A program made the position numbers and the translations under genes. The notes beneath the pieces were generated by a model. The model saw nothing but the letters and a program-made list of their open reading frames with translations. It had not been told where the DNA came from and did no database searches. From positions 1 through 28,435 of IMG/VR virus record IMGVR_UViG_3300042471_000360: 28,435 nucleotides of DNA. One strand, written 5' to 3'. The stretch is from a virus. This document shows positions 7,461-14,383 of the stretch, piece after piece; the first letter of the stretch is position 1; every line of letters starts with the position of its first letter.

Positions 7461-9105
7461 AGATTTTGATCATATACAAGCAAGTCTACATACTCAAACA
7501 GATGAAGAAAGTCCATTTTTAAATAGTGATCCATTTTCAAAGTCATGGGATGAATTAAAAGATTTAGCTGGAATTGATATTAATTTTAAACGCAGAACAA
7601 CAAGAAGCGTTTCTAAATATGTTAGTCCAAGTTCTAGTACAAATGGATATGATCCAAGATATCCAGCAGTAAATCCTACTCCAGCATATCTTGCAGCAGC
7701 AAATTCTGTGCCTGCAGGAAAAGACGGAACATACTCTAAACAGATCAATCCTGGAACGGTATATAGAAATGGATACGGATTATTTGATGTAATTACACCA
7801 CCATACAACATGTATGAACTAGCAAGCTATTATGATAATTCTTTTGCTAATCATGCTGCTATTGATGCAAAGGTAGAAAATGTTGTTGGCTTGGGATATG
7901 ATTTTGAAATTACAGACCGTACAATGCTTCGTTTTGAAATGAATGATGACGATGGTCAGGTTGAAAGAGCACGTCGTCGTATTGAAAGATTAAAGTTAGA
8001 AGTACGTGACTGGTTAGAATCTTTAAATGATGATGATAGTTTTGAACAAACTATGGTCAAATTTTATACAGATGTCCAAGCAACTGGAAATGGATTCCTT
8101 GAAGTAGGAAGAACAGTAAGTGGAGATATTGGATATATTGGTCATATTCCAGCAACTACCGTTCGTGTTCGTCGTCTTCGTGATGGTTTTGTTCAGATTA
8201 TTGGTCAAAAGCTAGTTTATTTCCGTAATTTTGGAGCAAAAAATCAAAACCCAATTACATCTGATCCAAGGCCAAATGAAATTATTCATTATAAATCTTA
8301 TTCTCCATTAAATACGTTTTATGGAGTTCCAGATATTCTTTCCGCAATTCAGGCGGTAGTTGGAGATTCACTTGCATCTCAATACAATATTGACTACTTT
8401 CAAAACAAAGCAGTTCCAAGATATATTATTACGGTTAAAGGTGCAAAGCTTTCTGCAGATGCTGAAGATAAAATGTTTAGATTTATGCAGACTGGACTTA
8501 AAGGACAAAACCACAGAACACTCTATATCCCACTTCCTGGAGATACAGATAATAACAAGGTTGAGTTTAGTATGCAGCCAATTGAAAGCGGTGTTCAAGA
8601 AGGTTCATTTGAAAAGTATCGTAAGCAAAATCGTGATGAAATATTAATTGCTCATCAAGTACCTATCTCTAAGTTGGGCGGATCTGACTCTGCTGCTATT
8701 GCTGCTGCTATGTCCCAAGACCGTACCTTTAAAGAGCAGGTAGCTAGACCAGAACAAAGAAATATTGAAAAGGTAATAAATAAAATTATTCGTGAGAAAA
8801 CTGATATTTTACAGTTAAAGTTTAATGAACTTACACTAACAGATGAAATAGCACAATCTCAGATTATTGAGCGATATGTTAAAACTCAAGTTATTACTCC
8901 TAATGAGGCTCGTGAAATGCTAAATATGTCACAAAGACCTGACGGAGATGATCCGTTTATTATGTCTCCAAGACAGGCTACAGATGCTAGGGCAGACTTG
9001 GCGGGTAACAGAGAAAGAGATGCAGAAAGAACAAATAATAACTCAGATTCCCCAACTACAATATCTGGAAGAAATCCACAAGGAGAGGGAAGATCATCTC
9101 AATAG
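7453..9105 (+). CDS. Phage portal protein (HK97/PBSX type)
   Basis: The portal forms the dodecameric ring at one capsid vertex through which DNA enters and leaves. The protein shows family landmarks: YELASYYDNSFANHAAIDAKV with an adjacent VGLGYDFEI strand, a GNGFLEVGR clip-region segment, HYKSYSPLNTFYGVPD with the usual Y-G-P-D pattern before a long helix, and ISKLGGSDSAAIAAAMSQDR, followed by a helical crown ending in a low-complexity Asn/Ser/Gly tail. From ATG 7453 it has 550 residues; an in-frame ATG at 7441 would add four. I prefer 7453 because GGAAGAG at 7434-7440 abuts 7441 directly but lies 12 nt before 7453. The overlap with the previous gene suggests coupling. Protease, scaffold and capsid genes follow in the normal order. 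No terminase gene precedes it in the window. Confidence 0.93.
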   Translation: MNKDFDHIQASLHTQTDEESPFLNSDPFSKSWDELKDLAGIDINFKRRTTRSVSKYVSPSSSTNGYDPRYPAVNPTPAYLAAANSVPAGKDGTYSKQINPGTVYRNGYGLFDVITPPYNMYELASYYDNSFANHAAIDAKVENVVGLGYDFEITDRTMLRFEMNDDDGQVERARRRIERLKLEVRDWLESLNDDDSFEQTMVKFYTDVQATGNGFLEVGRTVSGDIGYIGHIPATTVRVRRLRDGFVQIIGQKLVYFRNFGAKNQNPITSDPRPNEIIHYKSYSPLNTFYGVPDILSAIQAVVGDSLASQYNIDYFQNKAVPRYIITVKGAKLSADAEDKMFRFMQTGLKGQNHRTLYIPLPGDTDNNKVEFSMQPIESGVQEGSFEKYRKQNRDEILIAHQVPISKLGGSDSAAIAAAMSQDRTFKEQVARPEQRNIEKVINKIIREKTDILQLKFNELTLTDEIAQSQIIERYVKTQVITPNEAREMLNMSQRPDGDDPFIMSPRQATDARADLAGNRERDAERTNNNSDSPTTISGRNPQGEGRSSQ

Positions 9106-9127
9106 TTGAGAAACTATTATAAAGTAA

Positions 9128-9136
9128 TGATATAAT
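9128..9136 (+). promoter_or_regulatory. Extended -10 promoter (TGATATAAT) for protease/scaffold/capsid operon
   Basis: A perfect TGnTATAAT lies in the 40-nt gap after the portal gene and ends 9 nt before ATG 9146. A -35-like TTGAGA at 9106-9111 is 19 nt upstream, slightly too far. The short distance to the start codon implies a leaderless or nearly leaderless message. Confidence 0.7.
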
Positions 9137-9145
9137 TAACCTGCC

Positions 9146-10450
9146 ATGATTATAAATAAAGCACAATGGACTACAGATGGCGACAATGTTCGCTTCTCTA
9201 TGCCTATTGGCAAAGTAGACCAAGAGCGTCGTATCGTTTCTGGCTTTGCTACATTGGACAATGTAGACAAGCAGGGCGATATTGTCACAACTGAAGCAAG
9301 TATAGACGCAGTTAAGAAATTCCGTGGCAACCTTCGTGAAATGCATCAGCCTAGTGCTGTAGGAAAGGTTGTTTCATTTAAAGAAGATCGTTATTTTGAT
9401 CCTAGAGAAAAAAAGTTTTATAGTGGAGTATATGTTTCCGCATATGTTTCAAAAGGAGCCCAAGATACTTGGGAGAAAGTTCTTGACGGTACTTTAACTG
9501 GATTTTCAATTGGTGGAAATATTACAAAGTCTGATGACATGTATGATGAAAAAATTGATAAATCAGTGCGTATAATTAAAGAATATGATCTGCATGAATT
9601 GTCTCTAGTAGATAATCCAGCAAACCAGTTTGCCAATGTAATTTCTATTGAAAAAGGACAGCTTGGTGGTTTTCTTGCAAAAGCTGTTGTAGATACAGTT
9701 TACTGGTGCGGTTCAGATGACATAGTTAGACTATCAAAAGAGTCTGACGAAAATTGTCCATCTTGCAATGACACAATGAAAAATATTGGATTTGTTGAAG
9801 ATCAAAATGATACAGAAACACTAAAGTTCTTAGTTGATAGTGCAAAAGGCATTAAGACAATTAAGATAACAAAGGAGGAAAATCCTATGACAGAAGAAAC
9901 AAAAGAGACAGCTCCAGCATTGCTTGCTGAGGGTGAGTCAGTTGTTCCAAATGTTGAGGTTGCTCCAGAGGCTCCAGCAGAAGAAGCACCAGCAGAAGTT
10001 TCTGCAGATGTTCCAGCAGCAGAGCCAGTGGCAGAGGAAGCAGTAGCTGCAGTGGATGCTCCTGCTATTGATGATATAGCAGAAAAAGCAGTTGATGCAG
10101 TTGTTGATACAGCTGCTGAAATTGCAAAGTCTGTTTCAGAAATTAATACCTCTGTAACTAATGCCTTGAGCAATCTTGCAGAAACAGTAAAAGCTATGCA
10201 AGCAAATGTTGATGCAATAACAAAGTCCCTTGAAACAGTTACAGGCGAAGTAAAGTCTGTAGCAAGTGAGGTAAGCCAAGTAAAGGGAACTTTTAATGAG
10301 TTTGGAAAGCGAGTAGATCTTGTTGAAAAAGATACGGCTTTCCGCAAGTCTGGCGATCTAGGCGAGATCGTACAGGAGCCTGTTGTAAAACAGGTTCAAA
10401 AATCCCTATGGGGCGGTCGTTTCCTCACAAATGCCGACCTATTTAACTAA
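9146..10450 (+). CDS. Prohead protease (S78-type) fused in frame to capsid scaffold domain
   Basis: Residues ~20-170 form an HK97/XkdF-like prohead serine protease: RRIVSGFATLDNVDKQGDIV, catalytic His67 in REMHQPSAVGKV, nucleophile Ser121 in LTGFSIGG, and an LHELSLVDNPAN segment with Glu151 as possible third member. A small cysteine region follows (C188, then CPSC at 204-207), perhaps a degenerate zinc ribbon. After about residue 248 comes an Ala/Pro/Glu-rich stretch, then a long helical coiled-coil region (about 275-400), and a C-terminal tail KSLWGGRFLTNADLFN that may bind capsid protein. Full length is 434 residues. The enzyme matures the prohead by cleaving scaffold and capsid arms; the fusion would deliver it into the shell. 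An internal start at 9887 probably yields free scaffold. A promoter lies directly upstream and the capsid gene follows 27 nt later. Protease assignment is strong; scaffold assignment is from composition and position. Confidence 0.88.
   Translation: MIINKAQWTTDGDNVRFSMPIGKVDQERRIVSGFATLDNVDKQGDIVTTEASIDAVKKFRGNLREMHQPSAVGKVVSFKEDRYFDPREKKFYSGVYVSAYVSKGAQDTWEKVLDGTLTGFSIGGNITKSDDMYDEKIDKSVRIIKEYDLHELSLVDNPANQFANVISIEKGQLGGFLAKAVVDTVYWCGSDDIVRLSKESDENCPSCNDTMKNIGFVEDQNDTETLKFLVDSAKGIKTIKITKEENPMTEETKETAPALLAEGESVVPNVEVAPEAPAEEAPAEVSADVPAAEPVAEEAVAAVDAPAIDDIAEKAVDAVVDTAAEIAKSVSEINTSVTNALSNLAETVKAMQANVDAITKSLETVTGEVKSVASEVSQVKGTFNEFGKRVDLVEKDTAFRKSGDLGEIVQEPVVKQVQKSLWGGRFLTNADLFN
9871..9878 (+). 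promoter_or_regulatory. Strong internal Shine-Dalgarno (AAAGGAGG) for nested scaffold start
   Basis: AAAGGAGG is nearly complementary to the 16S rRNA 3' end and stands 8 nt before an in-frame ATG at 9887. It encodes only TKEE in the protease frame. It is stronger than the ribosome sites of most neighbouring genes, including the protease itself, which has none. Confidence 0.7.
9887..10450 (+). CDS. Nested scaffolding protein translated from within the protease ORF
   Basis: ATG 9887 is codon 248 of the protease ORF and is in frame with it. It begins MTEETKETAPALLAEGE and would give a 187-residue acidic, Ala/Glu-rich then coiled-coil protein ending in the same LWGGRFLTNADLFN tail. The upstream AAAGGAGG at 9871-9878 with 8-nt spacing is what supports separate translation. 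Scaffolding proteins are typically small, acidic and helical, are needed in far greater amounts than protease, and leave the prohead during maturation. The layout matches the known lambda arrangement in which Nu3 scaffold is made from an internal start in the C protease gene. That this start is used is an inference from the ribosome site; only protein data would prove it. Confidence 0.68.
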   Translation: MTEETKETAPALLAEGESVVPNVEVAPEAPAEEAPAEVSADVPAAEPVAEEAVAAVDAPAIDDIAEKAVDAVVDTAAEIAKSVSEINTSVTNALSNLAETVKAMQANVDAITKSLETVTGEVKSVASEVSQVKGTFNEFGKRVDLVEKDTAFRKSGDLGEIVQEPVVKQVQKSLWGGRFLTNADLFN

Positions 10451-10477
10451 AGGTAAATTCACTAGGAGGTGAACAAT

Positions 10478-11623
10478 ATGTCGGAACAAGAAATCGTAAA
10501 GAATTATCCAGGTGCTCCAACCATATCCCATCAACATGGTGGTGATGGTGCTTTTGCATCAGGTGATATTGGAGGTGCAACGGCTACAAGCCCAAGCACA
10601 TCTGATATTGGTGCTAACCTAGGTAATATCGCTACACCTGAATGGGGTGCTACGACTGGAGCAAACGCAGTAAATCCTACTGGTACTCCAGGTGGTATTC
10701 TCCTTCCAGAGCAGGCTCGCCGCTTCATTGACTATGTGTGGGATGCAACAGTTCTCGCCAAAGATGGTCGTAGAGTTACAATGCGAGCAAACACCATGGA
10801 ACTTGAAAAAGTTAACGTTGGTGAGCGTGTTATTCGTGCTGCTGCACAAGCAAGCAACGATTATACAAACGCTGGTGCTACATTCACAAAGGTAGAGCTA
10901 ACAACCAAAAAGATTCGTCTTGATTGGGAAGTATCTACTGAAGCGCTTGAAGACAATATTGAAGGAGGTGCGTTGGAAGATCATCTAGTTCGCTTGATGA
11001 CCAATGCATTTGCTAATGATATTGAAGATCTAGCAATTAACGGTACTGGAAATGGTGGAGATGGAGCATTCCTCTCTATTATGGAAGGTTTCGTTCCAAA
11101 AGTTGTAGATGGTTCAGATGCTCATGAAGCAGTTGTTACTGTTTCTGACGATGCCTGGACTACAGAGGTAATGCAGGATATTATTCTTGCAATGCCACGT
11201 AAGTATCGTGCACTTAAGACTAATCTTAAGTTCTATGCTGGTACTGACGCATTCCAGGGTATCGTAAAGAACAACGGTACACTTGCTGACGCTATTGCTG
11301 AAGCTTTTGCTCCACGCACTGGTGGTACAGAGCGCAACCGTCAAGCATATCTTGATGGTGCTGCACAAACATTCGGTGGAGCACGTACAACCCGTGTTCT
11401 CGGAATTGACGTTCAAGAAGTTCCTTATTACCCAGGCGGATATGTTGACCTAACATTCCCTGCCAACCGTGTATGGGGCTTCCAGCGTGATATCACGGTA
11501 AATCGTGAATACAAGCCAAAGAAGGATACAATTGAATACACAGTATTCGTCCGCTTTGGTTTGCAATGGGAAGAGCTTGATGCAGTCGCTTATGCGGATG
11601 CAGCAGTTGACCCAACCGCATAG
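10478..11623 (+). CDS. Major capsid protein (HK97 fold)
   Basis: This protein builds the icosahedral shell. The start is ATG 10478: AGGAGGT at 10464-10470 lies 7 nt upstream, whereas a GTG at 10469 overlaps that ribosome site and cannot use it. The 381-residue product has an N-terminal arm (residues 1-70) rich in Gly, Ala and Ser with YPGAPTISHQHGGDGA, then GGILLPEQARRFIDYVWDATVL, an E-loop-like region with strands (ELEKVNVGERVI), the spine-helix region LEDHLVRLMTNAFANDIEDLAINGTG, a P-domain segment around DDAWTTEVMQDIILAMPRKYR, and an A-domain ending with RFGLQWEELDAVAYADA. Arginine codons are mostly CGT/CGC, unlike the AGA-rich flanking genes, consistent with high expression. It is followed by a stable hairpin and then by a short gene copying its N-terminal arm. 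Confidence 0.92.
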   Translation: MSEQEIVKNYPGAPTISHQHGGDGAFASGDIGGATATSPSTSDIGANLGNIATPEWGATTGANAVNPTGTPGGILLPEQARRFIDYVWDATVLAKDGRRVTMRANTMELEKVNVGERVIRAAAQASNDYTNAGATFTKVELTTKKIRLDWEVSTEALEDNIEGGALEDHLVRLMTNAFANDIEDLAINGTGNGGDGAFLSIMEGFVPKVVDGSDAHEAVVTVSDDAWTTEVMQDIILAMPRKYRALKTNLKFYAGTDAFQGIVKNNGTLADAIAEAFAPRTGGTERNRQAYLDGAAQTFGGARTTRVLGIDVQEVPYYPGGYVDLTFPANRVWGFQRDITVNREYKPKKDTIEYTVFVRFGLQWEELDAVAYADAAVDPTA

Positions 11624-11641
11624 TTTGTAAAAACTAAAAGT

Positions 11642-11673
11642 TTAGGGAGGGCAGCGTAAGTTGCCCTCCTTAA
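11642..11673 (+). terminator. Stable hairpin after the major capsid gene
   Basis: TTAGGGAGGGCA (11642-11653) pairs with TGCCCTCCTTAA (11662-11673) in 12 base pairs with one G-T and an 8-nt loop, 18 nt after the capsid stop codon. No good T-tract follows, so it may be an attenuator or a 3'-end mRNA stabiliser rather than a full terminator. The next gene has its own ribosome site but no visible promoter. Confidence 0.7.
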
Positions 11674-11688
11674 TCATTAGGAGAACAA

Positions 11689-11901
11689 ATGTCATATCCA
11701 GGAAATCCAACTATAAATCATCAACACAGTGGTGATGGAGCAATAGCTGCTGGTGGCATAGGAACAGTTATTAGTGGACCCAATGGAATTATTACAGAAA
11801 GATTTGCAATGGGGTGTATCCCTACAGCAAACTTTGGAGAAAATATAATAATGAGTGGAACTCCTGCTGGTATAAGAAAACCACAAACATTTAGAAGATA
11901 G
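11689..11901 (+). CDS. 70-residue protein resembling the N-terminal arm of the major capsid protein
   Basis: ATG 11689 is preceded by AGGAGA at 11679-11684. Residues 3-25 match capsid residues 10-32 through the shared pattern YPGxPTIxHQHxGDGAxAxGxIG, and the last 14 residues (GTPAGIRKPQTFRR) match capsid residues 69-83 (GTPGGILLPEQARRF). The part between differs. The gene therefore looks like a shortened paralog of the capsid N-terminal arm, ending where the shell fold begins. It contains no domain able to form a shell. It sits between the capsid hairpin and the next promoter, so it probably depends on capsid read-through. Possible roles are a cement or decoration peptide, a competitor for scaffold or protease, or a component that reuses an arm-docking site. 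Function is unknown; the similarity is directly visible. Confidence 0.75.
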   Translation: MSYPGNPTINHQHSGDGAIAAGGIGTVISGPNGIITERFAMGCIPTANFGENIIMSGTPAGIRKPQTFRR

Positions 11902-11907
11902 TAACTC

Positions 11908-11916
11908 TGATATAAT
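11908..11916 (+). promoter_or_regulatory. Extended -10 promoter (TGATATAAT) for the neck operon
   Basis: A perfect TGnTATAAT lies 6 nt after the preceding stop codon. The predicted start near 11923 coincides with the Shine-Dalgarno GGAGG (11923-11927), giving a leader of about 9 nt to ATG 11932. No convincing -35 is seen. Downstream genes through the tail terminator gene are packed with little or no gap and likely share this message. Confidence 0.7.
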
Positions 11917-11931
11917 AGCAGTGGAGGATTT

Positions 11932-12288
11932 ATGTCAACAACAAAAGAAGTAGTAGATAAATTTAGTAAAATGACAATGCCACAATTAAAGTCATATGCA
12001 AAAAAAAATAAAATAGATTTAGTTGGTGCAAATACAAAGATAGAAATATTAGAGGCCATATTGCCTTTTGTTCCTAGAGAAGATGAAAAAAAAGAATCTA
12101 AGAAAGTAGAAAATCCAAAAGAAAAAGTTGCTGTTTATTCAAATCGCAATATTCATTGGAATGGGGTGGGGGCTCTTGAAAAGGGCTATAATATAATTAC
12201 AAAGGAGGCATCCGTTAAATGGCTAACTCACAAGAGTGTTCGTCAAGCAACACCAGAAGAAGTGGCCAAGTATTACGGTAAAATCTAA
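11932..12288 (+). CDS. Small head-region protein with HeH/SAP-like N-terminal motif
   Basis: The 118-residue protein has a helix-extended-helix-like motif near residues 13-45 (MTMPQLKSYAKKNKIDLVGANTKIEILEAIL, given here as MPQLKSYAKKN...KIEILEAIL), similar to SAP, HeH or Rho-N folds that often bind nucleic acid. A charged Lys/Glu linker follows (about 50-66), then a compact C-terminal region (VAVYSNRNIHWNG to EEVAKYYGKI). Phage genes of this type often lie between capsid and connector genes and have been linked to head completion or packaging. It starts 16 nt after the -10 element with GGAGG at 11923-11927, and its stop overlaps the next start (TAATG). The SAP/HeH reading is by eye and the exact role is uncertain. 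Confidence 0.65.
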   Translation: MSTTKEVVDKFSKMTMPQLKSYAKKNKIDLVGANTKIEILEAILPFVPREDEKKESKKVENPKEKVAVYSNRNIHWNGVGALEKGYNIITKEASVKWLTHKSVRQATPEEVAKYYGKI

Positions 12289-13256
12289 TGCAACTACTAC
12301 GCTTACCACCATATCCGCTCTCTATATCATATGATGTTCCACTAGCGGAAACAGATTATATTTTAGTTATTCAAGACAGCTCAAGAAATGTGGTAGAGGT
12401 AGAAGAAACAATAGCATCAACTGCAGATTCTAAACTAGAGTATACGCTTCCATCTCTTTTTAGCACTTATGATGAATCATACTATTTAGCAATTTATGAA
12501 TCTGATGAAGGCGAACAAGCAGAAATTATTGTAGAAGATAATCTTGAGGTTATGAGACCATATGTGGATCCAAAAACTCTTGGAACTACCGCTACAGAAA
12601 TAGCAGAGTACACTGCACACGAAGGTCTTGCTAGAGCAATTATAGATTCAATTGTACCTGGCGGATTTTATTATGAAAGATCATGGTATGAAACGTCTGG
12701 AAATGGAACTGATTTTATGCCAGTTTGGGATCGCACTTATAAAATATTAAAGGCATATGAAAATAATGAACTTGCCTGGGACTATAATGATAGTCCGCAA
12801 GCACAGGGGCAATGGAATTATTTACTTACAAAAGATAAAACAGCAATTATAAAAGATTGGGTGCAGCAAGAAGACTCATACATTCGTCAAGTAGGAACTC
12901 CTAAAGGTGTACCTCTTTCAGAATCAGATTCTTATTATTTGTATGATACAGAAGATAGCACTGTTACATTTGCAGTTGCTCCAGGAGTAACTTTTCCAAC
13001 AGGATGGAATTATTTATTCTCTCTGGAAACTGGGTATAAAGTAGTTCCATATGATATTAAAGATGCAGCATTAATGTTAATTAATGATATTAAATGTGGC
13101 AAAATGGAATATCACAAAAGATATATAACATCATATAATACAGATCAGTACAAGATTCAAATTGATAAGTCTGCTTTAGATGGAACAGGAAACATCTTGG
13201 TAGATAAGATACTACAGAAATATATTACAAATTTTGGCACACCAGGAGTTTTATAA
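12288..13256 (+). CDS. Head-tail adaptor protein (probable), with extra N-terminal beta domain
   Basis: Position after the capsid gene and before a stopper-like gene marks this as the connector adaptor that binds under the portal ring. The 322-residue length exceeds that of many adaptors. Residues ~1-90 look beta-rich (ISYDVPLAETDYILVIQDSS, YYLAIYESDEGE), the middle has a helical start EYTAHEGLARAIIDSIVPGGFYYE, and the end carries VPYDIKDAALMLINDIKCG and a final helix NILVDKILQKYI, typical of the helical adaptor core. No separate promoter is visible; it starts by a TAATG overlap with the upstream stop and has no strong ribosome site, suggesting reinitiation. The adaptor call is from gene order and the C-terminal helices; the extra N-terminal domain may decorate the neck. 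Confidence 0.6.
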   Translation: MQLLRLPPYPLSISYDVPLAETDYILVIQDSSRNVVEVEETIASTADSKLEYTLPSLFSTYDESYYLAIYESDEGEQAEIIVEDNLEVMRPYVDPKTLGTTATEIAEYTAHEGLARAIIDSIVPGGFYYERSWYETSGNGTDFMPVWDRTYKILKAYENNELAWDYNDSPQAQGQWNYLLTKDKTAIIKDWVQQEDSYIRQVGTPKGVPLSESDSYYLYDTEDSTVTFAVAPGVTFPTGWNYLFSLETGYKVVPYDIKDAALMLINDIKCGKMEYHKRYITSYNTDQYKIQIDKSALDGTGNILVDKILQKYITNFGTPGVL

Positions 13257-13702
13257 TGAACTCTTGTGATGTTGATTTTATTTTTCCCATGAAAGCTGAT
13301 ATATATTATCCAATAATCACACAAAATCAATATGGACAACCCAATAAGAATTGGGTATTTGATAGAACAGTTTCTATTAATGCAACCCCAGCTGGAGGAG
13401 CTGGCACAGAGGATATTAAGCCTGCAGAGTTTTTACAATATGAAAATAAATTAATATCAAGATCTAAATCTGATATTAGAATTTCTTCTAATAATGAAAA
13501 TAATGCATTAACAAACATTTTAATAACGAATATAAGATCTACAGATAATATTTTAATATATAAAGAAACAGCAGGGCCAAGAAATAACAAAGGTACGATA
13601 TATGAAGTTGCTACCGTTGAACCATTTATTGGTCCGTTTGGGTCTATTGAATATTTTAAAATTCTTTTGAGAAGAACTGAAAATCAAGCAGTAGGCGACT
13701 AA
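13256..13702 (+). CDS. Head closure (stopper) protein, probable
   Basis: The 148-residue protein begins with a TAATG overlap, with AGGAG at about 13242-13246 upstream. The pattern MKADIYYPIITQNQYGQPNKNW near residues 12-33, quoted here only in part, followed by a TVSINATPAG strand, a polar loop and the IYEVATVEPFIGPFGSIEYFKILL end, fits small beta-barrel stoppers of the SPP1 gp16 type, in which a barrel with a mobile loop plugs the DNA channel after packaging. No catalytic motif is seen. The assignment rests on size, beta-rich character and gene order (adaptor, stopper, neck, terminator). The following gene also starts by a TAATG overlap. Confidence 0.6.
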   Translation: MNSCDVDFIFPMKADIYYPIITQNQYGQPNKNWVFDRTVSINATPAGGAGTEDIKPAEFLQYENKLISRSKSDIRISSNNENNALTNILITNIRSTDNILIYKETAGPRNNKGTIYEVATVEPFIGPFGSIEYFKILLRRTENQAVGD

Positions 13703-14379
13703 TGCGTGTATCACTTACTACAAATAGTTTAGAAAAAACATTAATAAATGTTGTTAACTATTCATTTGGTTTTTTAGATGGAGTTCAGCGTGGGAAAAAG
13801 ATTTTTTTAGATAATCTTGGCAATGGTTTAATATATGTTTTAGGTCAATACATAGATGTTGAAGCAAAGTCAAACTCATTAGCACTACACCATGTATATG
13901 AATGGTATAGAACTGGAAGTCCAGAATCAAGATTATTTGATTTACAGTATACCGTTAGCAATATTGGTTTATCAGTAAATGCAACCTTTAAACAATCTAC
14001 TACTGTTAAAGCAGACTCATCAAAACCATTTTACGATAAAGCAAGAATTATGGAAAAGGGTATACCAGTTGTAATAAAGCCAAAAGGAAATAGGCCATTA
14101 AGATTTTATGAAGGTGGAAATACAGTGTTTGTAAAAAAACCAATTACTGTTAGAAATCCTGGAGGAGAACAAGTGCAAGGTGGTTTTGAAAGAATATTTG
14201 ATGAGTTTATGCAAAAATATTTTACTCAAGCATTTTTAAAGTCAAGCGGAATTTTTGATTATATAAATAAACCAGTTGCATATAAGAAAAATATTTCTGC
14301 TGGTGCAAAACAGGGTAGATCAAAAGGTCTATCTACTGGTTTTAAATGGATAGCAAACGCTAAGATTGAGGTAGAATAG
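13702..14379 (+). CDS. Neck / tail-completion protein (HK97 gp10-like), probable
   Basis: This 225-residue protein starts by a TAATG overlap with the stopper gene. The N-terminal half is helical (LEKTLINVVNYSFGFLDGVQRG), and the middle contains KARIMEKGIPVVIKPKG followed by FYEGGNTVFVKKPITVRNPGG, which recalls the E-x-G...P segment of HK97 gp10-like neck proteins. The C-terminus is Lys- and Gly-rich (SAGAKQGRSKGLSTGFKW). No cysteine, membrane segment or enzyme signature is visible. Position between stopper and tail terminator is where such a neck protein is expected; its role would be joining head and tail or capping the tube. The family match is weak, so the call leans on order. Confidence 0.55.
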   Translation: MRVSLTTNSLEKTLINVVNYSFGFLDGVQRGKKIFLDNLGNGLIYVLGQYIDVEAKSNSLALHHVYEWYRTGSPESRLFDLQYTVSNIGLSVNATFKQSTTVKADSSKPFYDKARIMEKGIPVVIKPKGNRPLRFYEGGNTVFVKKPITVRNPGGEQVQGGFERIFDEFMQKYFTQAFLKSSGIFDYINKPVAYKKNISAGAKQGRSKGLSTGFKWIANAKIEVE

Positions 14380-14383
14380 GCAT

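Noticed and set aside
9802-10347. 181-codon open frame on the minus strand opposite the scaffold region
   Set aside because: It mirrors Ala/Glu/Val-rich codons of the + strand, is Ser/Ala low-complexity, and would be the only minus-strand gene. No ribosome site or promoter was seen for it.
10469-10477. GTG 10469 as the capsid start
   Set aside because: It overlaps the AGGAGGT ribosome site; ATG 10478 has correct spacing to that site.
12187-12198. TATAATATAAT as an internal promoter in the HeH-protein gene
   Set aside because: It lacks the TG of the extended element shared by the other promoters and lies in coding sequence of an AT-rich gene, where such strings are expected by chance.
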